NCBI GenBank assembly: GCA_016748015.1 | Contig: JAAOMT010000529.1 | Location: forward strand, 255,569-319,568 | Length of the DNA: 64,000 nt | From: Geosiphon pyriformis | Taxonomy: Eukaryota; Glomeromycota; Glomeromycetes; Archaeosporales; Geosiphonaceae | Direction of reading: 5' to 3' | Part shown: positions 24,331-34,689 of the stretch, one piece after another | How positions within the stretch are numbered: the first letter of the stretch is position 1 | Layout of the letters: every line of letters starts with the position of its first letter | The notes under the pieces: model-generated | The model's database searches: none | What the model saw: the letters and a program-made list of their open reading frames with translations, nothing else | Told to the model about the DNA's origin: nothing | Made by a program: the position numbers and the translations under genes

Positions 24331-24650
24331 GAAATATCCAGAAGCATTAACAGACAGAGGAAGGGCATAAAATTTTAGCAGATTTTTGACAAATGATCAA
24401 TACCTCTAAATAAATAAACAAACCCGAAAGTAAGAAATTTAGGATCACAAATCAAATTAGAGACAATTTTAGATCTAATTCGGTAACTTACTCTTCGTGT
24501 TCAGGTTTTTTAGCCACCATTTTCCCATTTCTTTACATTCATCGGTTGAATTAATTGATGAAGAGAATAATGATTAGGACGATCAATCATTTTCTCCCAT
24601 CAAAATATCTAATTTCAATTGATTCTGAGCAAACCCAACAATCATAATGC

Positions 24651-25004
24651 CTACACTACATAGAATATCGATTCTTTTCCATCAAATGCTTGACGCACTT
24701 TTTTATTATTCGACGTAGAACACATGGTTTTTTGAGATATTTCGTTTGCGACTGCAATAGGACCTAAAAGGTTGTTAGGAGAGTCGCGAATTACATCGTC
24801 TTGAGGGTTTTCTGAAGCTCGAGACAAAAAAGATGCTTTAGATGTGGCCTTAATTTTATTTCTAGACGAACAAGTTGGCTCTAGAGACCCGGTCAACTTG
24901 GGACGCTTAATTTCAGGGAGTAAATTGTTGATAGAATCTTGTTCTCGCCTTGAACCTTGTCTTTCAGAGCTCGCCTCTGAAGAAACCAACTTTTGTATTT
25001 CCAT
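24651..25004 (-). CDS. Unrecognised disordered protein with IRDSPNN motif, tandem paralogue
   Basis: An open frame of 117 codons starts at ATG 25004-25002. The product is rich in Ser, Glu, Lys and Asn, with SINNLLPEIKRPK near the start and DDVIRDSPNNLL in the second half. The order (LL, basic patch, Ser-rich linker, IRDSPxN) matches that of the gene at 23465-24330. It may end at the TAG or continue by splicing from a donor near 24660; I could not find a downstream exon that fits. No family recognised. An ACGCG palindrome lies about 250 bp upstream. Confidence 0.5.
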   Translation of the reverse strand: MEIQKLVSSEASSERQGSRREQDSINNLLPEIKRPKLTGSLEPTCSSRNKIKATSKASFLSRASENPQDDVIRDSPNNLLGPIAVANEISQKTMCSTSNNKKVRQAFDGKESIFYVV

Positions 25005-25171
25005 TTTTACATTGACGTTTGGAGCCAGATATTAGCAAAAAACGTGTTCCAAGATGCCACAAGGAACGAGTTTCAAATGAATGTGAGTTCTAATACAGCG
25101 CTTGGGTGAATATAACTTTAAGAAAAACTAATAATCTCACGAGATAATAAACACTATACAATAATGATATA

Positions 25172-25193
25172 ATATATATATATATATATATAT
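25172..25193. repeat. (AT)n microsatellite
   Basis: A simple AT dinucleotide run in the promoter-side spacer of the gene at 24651-25004. Confidence 0.9.
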
Positions 25194-25254
25194 TAAATTT
25201 TGGTTTATTATAAATGATTTAAGTCGTGTTAGTTTATCCAAAGAAAAGATTAAC

Positions 25255-25266
25255 AAACGCGCGTTT
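25255..25266. promoter_or_regulatory. AAACGCGCGTTT palindrome (MCB-like)
   Basis: A perfect 12-bp palindrome containing ACGCG on both strands, about 250 bp upstream of the minus-strand start codon at 25004. It is the same core as the sites upstream of UNG. A G1/S (MBF-type) role is inferred. Confidence 0.45.
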
Positions 25267-26013
25267 TGCAAAACAAAATAGTCAAAAAAAAAGTCTTGGA
25301 AACCAGTTTCAACTAAACATCATTTTATACAGATTCGGAAGCTGGCAGATAAAGCTTTTAAGAATTCTAGGGTGATGTATTTGTGTCTTTTTGTGTTTTT
25401 TGTACAGGCTTGAGCAAAGTTGGTATGCTTCCTCTGCGTTCATCCTCTGATTTGAGTTCAGGGAAAGATCCTCTGCTTTCGCTTGGGCGTATTATCCTCA
25501 TATTTCACGGAATTCTGTCCTCTGTTAGGCCATCCTCTGTTTTGGTACCACAGCTGACTGGGTTCCTTGGATTTATACTTTTTCATTTTTTAAGGCTATT
25601 GCAAAATATTAATGACTTATGGAAAAAAAGAAAAGCTTGGTATCTATTTTCTATCTAGTTTAAAGGATTTAAATTAATAATTTGTGTTAAGTTCAGATTA
25701 GAAAATATAATTCAAAAGTGAAATTAATGATTTTTGCAATTTAATATTTATTAATGTTGTTAATAAAACAAATTTTTATTTTGTATTATTAAAAAATGGT
25801 TTTTTATTATTTTTGTATTAATAAACCATTTTGTATTATTAAAAATAGCTTAAAAAAAACTGATATTATAAATAAAAAAGTTATTTTGAAAATTATATTT
25901 ATATTTGTAAAATTTTAAATAATTTGTATATATTATTAATATAATTTATTTATTTTATTTAATGAGTACAATTCAATCATTAACTATTACAATACAATTA
26001 TATTTTTTTTTTA
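25267..26013. other. Spacer with one GC-richer patch, otherwise AT-rich
   Basis: About 25330-25660 has ordinary base composition and open frames on both strands. One is a minus-strand stretch reading SQLWYQNRGWPNRG, so it may be a gene or repeat fragment. I cannot identify it. The rest (25670-26013) is AT-rich with no visible feature. Confidence 0.35.
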
Positions 26014-28260
26014 TTAAAGTTTAACAAGTAAGGCCCAACTACTATCTAATACAATATGACTACATAGAGTCTTAAATTAAATGTGGTTTATGTGTTTTTT
26101 AGCTACTCGAACCAGTTCAGATTATACTACGTTGAAGCTCTTAAAGAAAACTTACCCAAAGCCAATATTTTTTGAACAACAGAAAACAAGATAACACTAC
26201 AAGGAACCAATCCAACCAGCCACTTAACTGTCTTCAAGCTATTAGATTTAACATCAACAAGTTTATGTTCCCAAGGAACATTAGATTAGAGAACACTTCA
26301 TCATCCAGACCAACTGGGTGCTCTGAATCACCAGACATGTCTATATCTTCTATACAACACACTTTTTTCAAAGAAACCACTTCTCTCTCCAACTTACTAA
26401 CAACTTTACTAAAAAAACCCATATGCACCATAATCTCATTGATTTTAAAACCAAGTTTGCTGCTTAAAACCAGATCACCATTAATAAATTGTTTGAACAA
26501 TTTGACCAAAGAACCAACCAGCTTAACAATAGACTTAACCAAAGCAGAAAGCTTAGTTAAATCAGATTCCAAAGAAGATAATTGAGACAGCACTGTGAGA
26601 TTACCAACAACAACTGGAAGAGAGACAAAAGGTAACAGAGGTGGAAATCTAGATGAGCTCAAAGAAGCAGAAGCCTTGGCATAAGACTGAGAGCCAACAA
26701 AGCATGATATAAACACCATGGAAAGCTTGAGAGGAGAAGATGGAAAAACCTTACAGTCTGCAACCAAATGATCTATTTCTTGATACTTGAAACAATGCCG
26801 ACAACCAGAAGTTTCTCACCAAATATGGCATTTTCTCAATATACCAGTCTTGACAATAACGGAGTCCAAATCAGCTTGGGAACCAAATGTAACCAGAGCA
26901 AACTGGGACTGACAACTGGACTCAGGAGAATGAAGAATAAAACATGTCCGACTACCAACTTAAAAAATCATATTACTGATTTCGAAAGCTGTGCATCCAG
27001 AAGAAAAATTGACCAACTTGGCCTTAAACTTATTACAAGACAAAATGATCTCATTTTGATTCACTAAAGGAAGATCTTAACACTATCTTTGCTCACCAAA
27101 ACTGACCAATGATTTAAAGCAGACACAACAGAGTTTAACTTTTTAAAATAAACCACTACATACTGCCAAACACCAATAGGCTTCAGCACAACATGAATGA
27201 TACTATTAAACACATTGAAAGCTGTCTTAATGTCAACAGCAGACACACCCAAGGACACATTACACAGTGCAACAGCAGCAGAAGAAGAACCAGACTCAGA
27301 AATTACCAAAGACTTGGCAATTTTGAAGGTGGCCAAATATACAGAGCTTGTAAGCTCAACTAAAAATGCAGCTTCTAAAGACATTTGAAAAGCAAACTCC
27401 ATACAAAACAGATTTACATTGTCTTTTGATACTGACTTTGCATCCAAAAGACCATATACTGACTGAAAAACAGTCTTAACATGAGCCAACTTGATCTTGA
27501 AAGTAGCACCAGACATCAGAGTAGAGGTCACCCACTCAACAAATCTTTGATGACTAGTAATAGTTTCCCAAACACTACCAAAAGTAGCACCAGAAACTAG
27601 AGAAGGAGATAATTCAGTTTTTATTTGATCAGCCCAGTTCTCAAAAACAGGTGACCCAACAGAAGAAGATTGTTTTGCTTTTAAAACCAGCAATGATCTG
27701 CACATTTGGCAATACAACCAGTAGTTGATCTTGGCTCATCTTGGACAATGTGCTGGATAATACTACAGAGATCTCATCTAAGATCTCATTGGGAACCACA
27801 AAAGAATTTAGTATAACAATAGCAGAGGCAAGTGACTGCCCCCACTTTTCTGAACTTTTGGTCTTTTTGACCATTTTCTTTAAAGAGGTAGTGTTAGAAA
27901 CACCAGATGTTGAATCTATAGAGAAGAAAACCAGCTTATTTACTGGTCTATTATTAAAAACTTTTGGGCTCTTAGTCAGAGTGGAGACAACACTGAGACT
28001 AACCCAAGTGTGTCTCTTTAAGAGAACTTTGACTGGTAAAAAACCAGCCAAAAATGAGAAAGTTGCTTCAGTGGCTACCAAAGACAGCTTTTCATGATTA
28101 TTGAGTAAAGGAAAGGCTTCTAAAACATTCTGTCTAGTTGCTTCTACAACAGAGAAAGCTCCTCTAGTTAAAATTTTGTAAGATATCTCAGGACAGATAT
28201 TAGGTGTAGCTTTTTTACTCTTTGCTTTGGTCATGGTTATAAAATTAAAGAAACAAAGAA
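26014..28260 (-). mobile_element. LINE derivative: ORF1-like protein plus 3' tail, no reverse transcriptase
   Basis: Three overlapping minus-strand frames (28234-27641, 27717-27064, 26767-26234) form one broken protein of about 600-650 codons with a Lys-rich start. It is rich in Ser/Val/Leu and carries a zinc-knuckle-like CRHC...H...DC near 26760-26800. This is what I would expect of a LINE ORF1 nucleic-acid-binding protein; I recognise the style, not a named family. Its minus-strand 3' end (CTTACTTGTTAAA at about 26020) matches the 3' end of the RT-bearing LINE at 28491-28503. No RT lies between, so it is either an internal deletion or a non-autonomous element. Frameshifts make it a pseudogene. 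Confidence 0.55.
26234..28234 (-). pseudogene. Broken LINE ORF1-like (Gag-like) protein gene
   Basis: The frame opens at ATG 28234 with a basic leader, shifts near 27717-27641 and again near 27064-26767. The zinc-knuckle-like segment bridges the second break: CxxC, then His after seven residues, then Cys after four, instead of the usual four-residue spacing. It ends at 26234. Base composition is richer than the flanks. No catalytic domain is visible. Confidence 0.5.
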
Positions 28261-28456
28261 TTTAGTATTTTTTATAGATAATCTAATTATATAAAATTCT
28301 AAAATAAGTATAACATTAATATAATATTATATAAAAATTAAATAACAGTATTTTTTGTTTTAATAATTTATATTTAAAAACATGAATATAATTTAATAAA
28401 TAATTGTTTTTTTTGTATTTTATATTTATTTTATTTAAAAAATAAAATTTAAAAAA

Positions 28457-28458
<2 letters not shown>

Positions 28459-28490
<32 letters not shown>
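28459..28490. repeat. (ATT)n / (TAA)n tract at a LINE 3' end
   Basis: A trinucleotide run abuts the minus-strand sequence CTTACTTGTTAAA, so it behaves as the simple-repeat tail of the LINE transcribed leftwards across this point. Confidence 0.75.
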
Positions 28491-29200
28491 TAACAAGTAA
28501 GATCCAAATGTCACTTAGCACAATATATTAAATTAAATAATCTAAACTAACCACAAAATATGTATTTTCTACACATGATTAGCCATTTAAGTTAGTCAAA
28601 ATAATACTACAAATCTATTTTAACAAACATTATATTATCAATATCAGAAAAAAAACTCCAAAGTTTATAAAAACCAAAACTAATATCATATATCTTTACA
28701 ATTTTAAGCAACTTAATACCATTATTAAAAAACAGAAATAATAAACCATGGATCTTAGAAAACACTAAACTATCATGTATAATCAAGTCTTTTTTCTTTA
28801 TTATTGCCTTATACTTAGCTTTTACTATTCAAATTTTAACATAATAAGCTGTTCTTAAGCCCTATACTAAATCAACAATCTTTCTATTGGCAACTTTAAC
28901 ATTATTAAAAATAGATGCAGTCTTTAAGCATTGTTTCTTAAATACAAAACTTTTATACAAAACAGTATATATAGCATTATTGGAATTACACAAAAAAAGC
29001 ATTTGCAAAACATAAAACAATGGCAAATTCAAATCCAATGCAACATTTCATTGAATTGAGCATGATTCAAACAGATTAATATAAACAACAGAACTTATTA
29101 AACACACAAAAAAATGTTTAAAAGTTTCTATTTTTCCATAATAAAAACACAATATACTAGAATATTTTTTATTTTACAAATGCTTACAGATAATAACTGG
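28491..29200 (-). mobile_element. LINE 3' part (C-terminal ORF2), split by gypsy element 1
   Basis: Minus-strand translation shows remnants of the C-terminal region of a LINE ORF2: a CFYYGKIETF...HFFVC patch that resembles a CCHC-type finger, then a TASIFNNVKVANRKIVDLV-like stretch. Stops interrupt it. It ends leftwards in a (TAA)n tail. The reading frame continues from the fragment at 39272-41055 once element 1 is removed. Confidence 0.65.
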
Positions 29201-30078
29201 TGTTACTTATAAAAAAAAACAGATATATAAAAAAATAGTAGACCAATAAGCGAGTAGTAGTTAGCACGTAAGCACATTGCTCAGTGATGTGGAACAATAT
29301 CAGAAATCATGGCACATTGCTCAGCAATATGGAGCAATATCAGAAATCATAGCACATCACTCAACAATATGGAGTGATGTCAAGAAAAGACGGCACATTG
29401 CTCAGCAATGTGAGCATTGCTTGAAAAATTATAGCACATTACTCGAGAATGTAAGCAATCTTATAGAACCCAAATTATGTATATATAGTGGTAGCATTAG
29501 AAGTAGAAAAGACAGACCTCTCAGTTTAGATTTAATCTAAGCAACTTTTCATTAAAAAATATCAAATAAATAATTATTCACCATCTCAATTCACCCTCCA
29601 CTATCAACACTTCATGTTGATAGTAATTGATACTTAATCATACTGGAACAATAGCTCTTGATCATGGCTATTGACAGGATATTAACTTGCAATTGCTTTT
29701 GTTTATTTTCTTTATTTTTCTTCTATTTCTTTTATTATTTCTTTGGTTTTACTAAATTGATTAAGGATTAAGTGCTGAGATACAGATGTTATAGGAACTG
29801 GTAAAAGACCCATGAAACAAGGGTAGAACACTCATAGATTTGAGAATAGCTTATTAGGAGGATTACTGGCTACCACACTGAGAAAAAAATTCAACAGAAT
29901 TGCAATTTCAGGAGGCTACTAAAAACAACTATTCAATCTCTGTCTATTATACAAAGAACTCCACAACAAAACCTTCAGATCAACACAAAACCTTTAGATA
30001 TCAACATCAGAGTACCAACCACACACCAAGTTATGGATTTGTTATTTGACTTGAGACCTCAAATAATCATCTGTAACA
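29201..30078 (+). repeat. Element 1 5' LTR
   Basis: It begins TGTTACTTAT and ends CTGTAACA (TG...CA), 878 bp. The U3 part (29255-29460) holds a head-to-tail array built on the palindrome CACATTGCTCAGCAATGTG. A TATA-like tatgtatatata lies at 29476-29487, and AATAAA occurs near 29566. It is 78 bp longer than the 3' LTR because it carries two extra units of about 39 bp. Confidence 0.93.
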
Positions 30079-30097
30079 TTTGGTGCTCCTTGTGAGG
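30079..30097 (+). other. Primer-binding site of element 1
   Basis: TTTGGTGCTCCTTGTGAGG follows the LTR end at once. Element 2 has the equivalent TTTGGTGCTCTCTGTAAGG on the minus strand at about 49634-49616. A tRNA ending GAGCACCA would match; which tRNA is not determined. Confidence 0.7.
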
Positions 30098-30105
30098 TAT
30101 AATCT

Positions 30106-32330
30106 TACAGAAAACCAGCACCAACAAATAAATCAACAGTGGCAGAATCAGAAAGTATAGGAGCAAACCATTTAGGATTTGCCAAATTCTTGTTCCAACA
30201 GTACAGCCAACAATTAGGATTGAACAGTAATTATTTCCCAGCAGAATCAGCATTTAACTTTTATGTCAATAATAAAATCACAGACTGCTTAGGAGGAACA
30301 GTTAACATTGAAGCTGCAAGGGAAAATTTCTATACAAAATTATTTCAACACACCAGCTTACCAAGAAATTACAGTTTCATACCAATTATTAAAAAAATCA
30401 ACCAAACCATTAAAAGATATACATAACAACAATTTTCTATTACCTATGCAGACAAAGACAAAAGAAGGTTGTAAACACCAGCAGTAACACCAAAACAAAT
30501 ACAACCACCCACTTAGAAGAAAACCAGAGTTGAATTACCAACAAACCCATCATACCACTATACACCTGAAAGTGCCATTAACATTACTTCAACAGGCGCG
30601 TCCACATCACACGCAACACCAATCTTTGAACAATTCCCATTTCAGAGTAAACCAAGGAAAAAAGATCTTCTAAAACCATATGGCGCATATTTTGAAGAAT
30701 TTAAGTCACAATTACCAATGCTATCAGAACTTTGATCTCTGCCACCCCAACCAAATTTCAGAACCATGAGTTTCTGGGAAGTAACAGATTTGAAAGAAGA
30801 AAAAGAATCTAAATATTAAGAATTTACTTACCAGAACCCAATCCTAAAAAACCTGAACATTAAAACCCCGAACTTTCAGACTCAGCAAAATTTAAATTTA
30901 GAAAATCCAGAAATCAGAACTCCGAATTTCCAAATGCAGCACAATCAGAATGATCAAAACCCTAACATCAATAATCAACAACACTTACCTCCAGTAATTG
31001 TGATTAATCCAGTTCCACCAATTGACGAACAGCAACAGCAGCTACTTCAACCACCTCAACAACCATAGCAGTCACTTCAACAGTTGCAACAACAACTACA
31101 ACAACCAAACGTTAATCCAATGGCCTACACTCTGATAGCAAAACTTGAGAAATTCACTGGCAAAGAAAACAATGCCCAAATGTGGCTAAACAATATGGAA
31201 AAAGCCATTACAGCCAATGGCTGAAATGATGCCAGAGCCATGCAGGCCATTCCTTATTTTCTCCAAAATACCACCAATTCATGGTATTAAAGCTTGGTTA
31301 ACAAACCCTAAGATTTTGCTGCATTCAAGCTTGCATTTCTACAATACTTTAGCAACAATAATAGTATTAATTGGCTAGTAAACACTTTCATCACTATCAA
31401 ACAAGGGGAAAATGAAGCAGTCACTACTTACCTAAGATGCTTCCATAGAAATCTGCACCAGATTCAAGCAATCCAGGCTGACTATTTTACAGTGCTACAA
31501 ATTCTAAACCAATTTATTAGAGGTCTGTACAATAGTATTCTCTAATGCGTACGTTCAATGTATCTAGCAGACCTTCAAGTTGCAGTTACCAACGCCTGAG
31601 ATTTTGAAGCAGCTGAACTCAAAGCTAACCATGCCCAAGCCATTAACCTAGTGATGAATGAATCATCTGAATTGGATTCCATATTAAAACAATTCAGTAA
31701 TTCCATCAATCAGAAATTGGAAGGATACTTAGCTGACAATCATGCAATTTATCAACCACCCCAATAATGCAATAATTTAGGAATCACAAATCGCTTACAA
31801 AATTAATCACATTCCTCATCATTATCCAATCAGCCATGGCTGCAAGAAACACATATCTGCTACTATTATGGTAAACAAGGACATTTAAAACTCAATTGTC
31901 AGTTAAGAATAGATAACCAATAATCAGGAAATCAATATCAAAAACCTGATTGCAGGTTTCCAACTCCAAGTTATCAATCAAGCTCAGCAACATATCAACC
32001 GACTAACCTGCCAATGATGCAACAGCCAATATATCAACCACCTATATATTAACCTCCAGTTTATTAACCACAGCCACCAATAATATATCAACCACCACAG
32101 CCACAAATAATTTATCAGACTCCTGCAGTTCAAACACCACCATCAAACTCAGTTCAAATAACATCAGGAAACCCTAGATCGAGAGTTATTCAAAACTGGA
32201 GATTGGTAATGGTTGTTTACCAACCAATTTTCAGTTTATTTAACCAGCCATTAGGACCACAACAGCAGAGTTTGGGAACTGGATATACTTAAAACCTGAA
32301 TTCCCAGAACTATTTAAGTCTTCTGGTTAC
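30106..32330 (+). pseudogene. gag: Element 1 gag: N-terminal, capsid-like and zinc-knuckle regions
   Basis: An N-terminal block (30139-30426, ANHLGFAKFLFQQY) opens shortly after the primer-binding site without an obvious ATG. A Pro/Gln-rich stretch follows, then a capsid-like helical region (about 31117-31765: MAYTLIAKLEKFTGKENNAQ, AFLQYFSNNNSINWL). A zinc knuckle at about 31857-31900 reads CYYYGKQGHLKLNC; its second Cys has become Tyr. Stops occur where related copies keep Trp or Gln, for example 31222 (TGA for Trp) and 31543 (TAA for Gln, intact in element 2). It packages the element RNA in virus-like particles when functional. Confidence 0.8.
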
Positions 32331-32379
32331 CCCAAAAGATGTTCAACCCAATAATCCGGAAACCAACCAAAAACAATCA

Positions 32380-33357
32380 CTTACCAACAACATACCTCCA
32401 GCCATCATTACCAACAACGAATTACTAACAGCAATCTTCCCATTTGAACTTGAGAAAACCACATCAGTCCCATTATTCAGTGGAGCCGCTTTTGATACCA
32501 AACCAATCACTGCCATGTACACTAACACGAAAGTTGATGGCCATGCCCTCAAACTGATCCTAGATAGTGGATTAGCTGGCAGCATCATCACAAAACAACT
32601 CATGGACCAATTAGGTCACTGAGTTGATCAAGCTGTCAGTGCACAAATCATCACGGCTGATAGAGCAACAAAAACTCTGATCAGCAAAATTAATGACTTC
32701 CCTATAGAAGTCAATGGCATTATTATACTGATCAAGGTATTAGTCATGAAAGCCACTCAGTACCAAGCACTTATTGGCAATAACTGGCTGTCCAAAACTC
32801 ATGCGATGCTCAATTGGAACACCCAAAAGCTTCAGCTTAGTCAAAACGGTCAATACACACATGTACCAGCCATGTGTGGCCACTTCAAGCCCATCATTAT
32901 GTCATCAGCACCACTTATCGAGTTTGAAGAAAAAAAAGAGAAACCTATTTGGAAAGTATACCAAGTCTCCTGGACTAACAAAGACCACAATGAGTTGCTG
33001 CTAATACTCTCCTGGGACAACAACAACAAAGGAAAACAGAAGAAAGAACTTATCTGGAATAACAACCAAGCCTGGGAAACTGATAATGACCAAGACAAAT
33101 CAACAAACTGGGAATGGAAAGAAACGGACAAGAGAAAGGGAAAGGAGAAGGAAAAAGAAACCACCCTTATCAGTAGCACTTATAGTTCATATGCTTACAC
33201 TTCATTACAACCATCCAATTATCATCGACCAAAATTAGAATGTGTTGATTGTGGCAAGAAGTTGTTGTTAATGGATGCATGCTGTGGCAATGATAAGGAA
33301 TACTCCATGGCAACAAAATTCTATTGCTGCCCATGCATTATAGAATGCTTTGGATGA
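32380..33357 (+). pseudogene. pro: Element 1 aspartic protease region and linker
   Basis: The protease active-site segment LKLILDSGLAGSIITKQL (DSG at about 32560) precedes a TGA at 32620-32622. Further protease-like sequence follows (YQALIGNNWLSK at about 32761). An in-frame continuation reads into a Lys/Glu/Asn-rich linker and the Cys-rich block. The protease would process the Gag-Pol polyprotein. The homologous TGA is also present in element 3 (53258-53260), but element 2 has a Gln codon there. Confidence 0.8.
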
Positions 33358-33530
33358 CTGAAACAACAAGGAAAATGGGACAACCAACTATGTCTCACAT
33401 GTGGAACCATTTTGCCTGATAAAAAAATGTGGAATGACATTCCTGGATGTGGAAGAACATGCGATGAGATGTGTCAATACATAATTCTAATCAATAACTG
33501 GGTATGCAAGAGAACACCAATTGACAACGC
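33235..33530 (+). pseudogene. Element 1 Cys-rich (zinc-binding-like) block
   Basis: A dense array of Cys pairs (CVDCGKK, DACCGN, FYCCPCIIECFG, CLTCGTILP, GCGRTCDEMC) lies between protease and dUTPase. Equivalent sequence is in element 2 (about 47035-46780, CLICKETF, GCRKTC) and element 3 (about 53690-53930). The spacing suggests a multi-zinc module. I cannot match it to a named domain. A TGA replaces Trp at about 33355. Confidence 0.65.
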
Positions 33531-34128
33531 CTGAAAATGAGCATTGCAATAATTAGAAGAATATCCTCACAATGAAGATAAACTCTGGAGAATGGCAAGT
33601 GTGAAAGCAGAAGGTGCAACAACCAGCAAACTACTGGAAATCAAAAACAACCCTCTATCTTTTTTTGAACCTGAATATGTCCAAACTTTCAACATCTTTG
33701 GCAATATTGAAGATAATTCAGAGGAATTCCACAAACATTACCAGCAATTAACACCCATCAGAGAAGAGCAGGAACAATGCTTGGAAGAAATAAACATCCA
33801 ATTATGTGACCACTGTTTAATTCCATGTGATTTCTAGTATTGCAATGAGTGTGACCTTATTTACAATTCACTATCACACATAATCTACATGATCCCAGAA
33901 GAAAACAAACCAATGAGCAACTACATATTGGAATTGGAATCAGTTTTCAATCTTAATTCAAACTCTGACAATAATGACGATAAAAACACTGGTTCTAGCT
34001 CTGCTTAAAATGGCAACAAAAATAACAACAATTTAGACCCTGATTCAAACTCCAAAATATATATTGCCCTCCCTGATCTTACTAAGGAGCAAGAACTGAA
34101 ATAGTTCAGTGATAATAATGAAGGTATT

Positions 34129-34560
34129 ATGCCTGAATGTGTGCATGATACTAATGCAGGATTTGATCTGAAATATCTGGGAAAAGATTTTATCAAATTG
34201 GAACCTCATTTGTGTATTTGCATCGATCTGAAAATAGCACTGGAAATTCTAACAACAACAATAGTTCAATTAGCATTCAGGAGTAGTTTAGCAAAAAGGG
34301 GAATCAACATCAGAGGAGGAATAATTAATGCAGAATACATAAGAAATATCATTGTTATGCTACAAAATAACTCAGAAAAAGTATATACCATAGATCTAAA
34401 TAAAAAGATAGCACAAGCAATATTCCTACCTCTGATGAAAGTAGCCCAGCTAGTGTTAGTGGGAAACAGAGAAGAATTAGGGATTACAGCTAGAGGAATA
34501 TAAAGATTCAGATCAATGGGTAGAATAGATATATTAGTTAATATGGCAGAGGAAAATATT
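34129..34560 (+). pseudogene. dut: Element 1 dUTPase domain inside pol
   Basis: The five motifs of trimeric dUTPases appear in order: AGFDLK (34156), RSSLAKRGI (34279), GGIINAEYIRNI (about 34312), KIAQAIFLP (about 34405) and a degraded RGxxxFxSxGRID (about 34490-34530) with a stop inside. dUTPase hydrolyses dUTP to dUMP and limits uracil incorporation during reverse transcription. The Asp expected in motif 3 is Asn here, whereas element 3 keeps IIDAKY. The domain lies between protease/Cys-rich block and RT, an order unlike lentiviruses, where it lies between RNase H and integrase. Confidence 0.85.
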
Positions 34561-34689
34561 GTTAACAAAGGAGAAATTATCTCAAACCATCAAACAATTT
34601 CCATTCTACCATATGACCAGTATATGTTAGTTATAAAAAGAGAAGTAAAGAATCAAGCTCAGTTGTTTGAAGCAGAAACTACCATTTGA

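Noticed and set aside
24492-24520. ATG mini-exon (MVAKKPEHE) as the start of the IRDSPCNPF gene
   Set aside because: Good donor, but no acceptor found that joins it in frame to the 24330-23987 exon; left unresolved.
25383-25658. Plus-strand 91-codon open frame
   Set aside because: Hydrophobic reading with no recognisable domain; the opposite strand is equally open in part. Described only as an unassigned patch.
29255-29460. CRISPR-like repeat array
   Set aside because: Regular palindromic units lie inside an LTR upstream of a TATA box, in a eukaryotic retroelement; no unique spacers or cas genes.
21353-34560. Functional link between host UNG and the retroelement dUTPases
   Set aside because: Both deal with uracil in DNA, but the dUTPases are repeated transposon cargo; their closeness is most simply chance.
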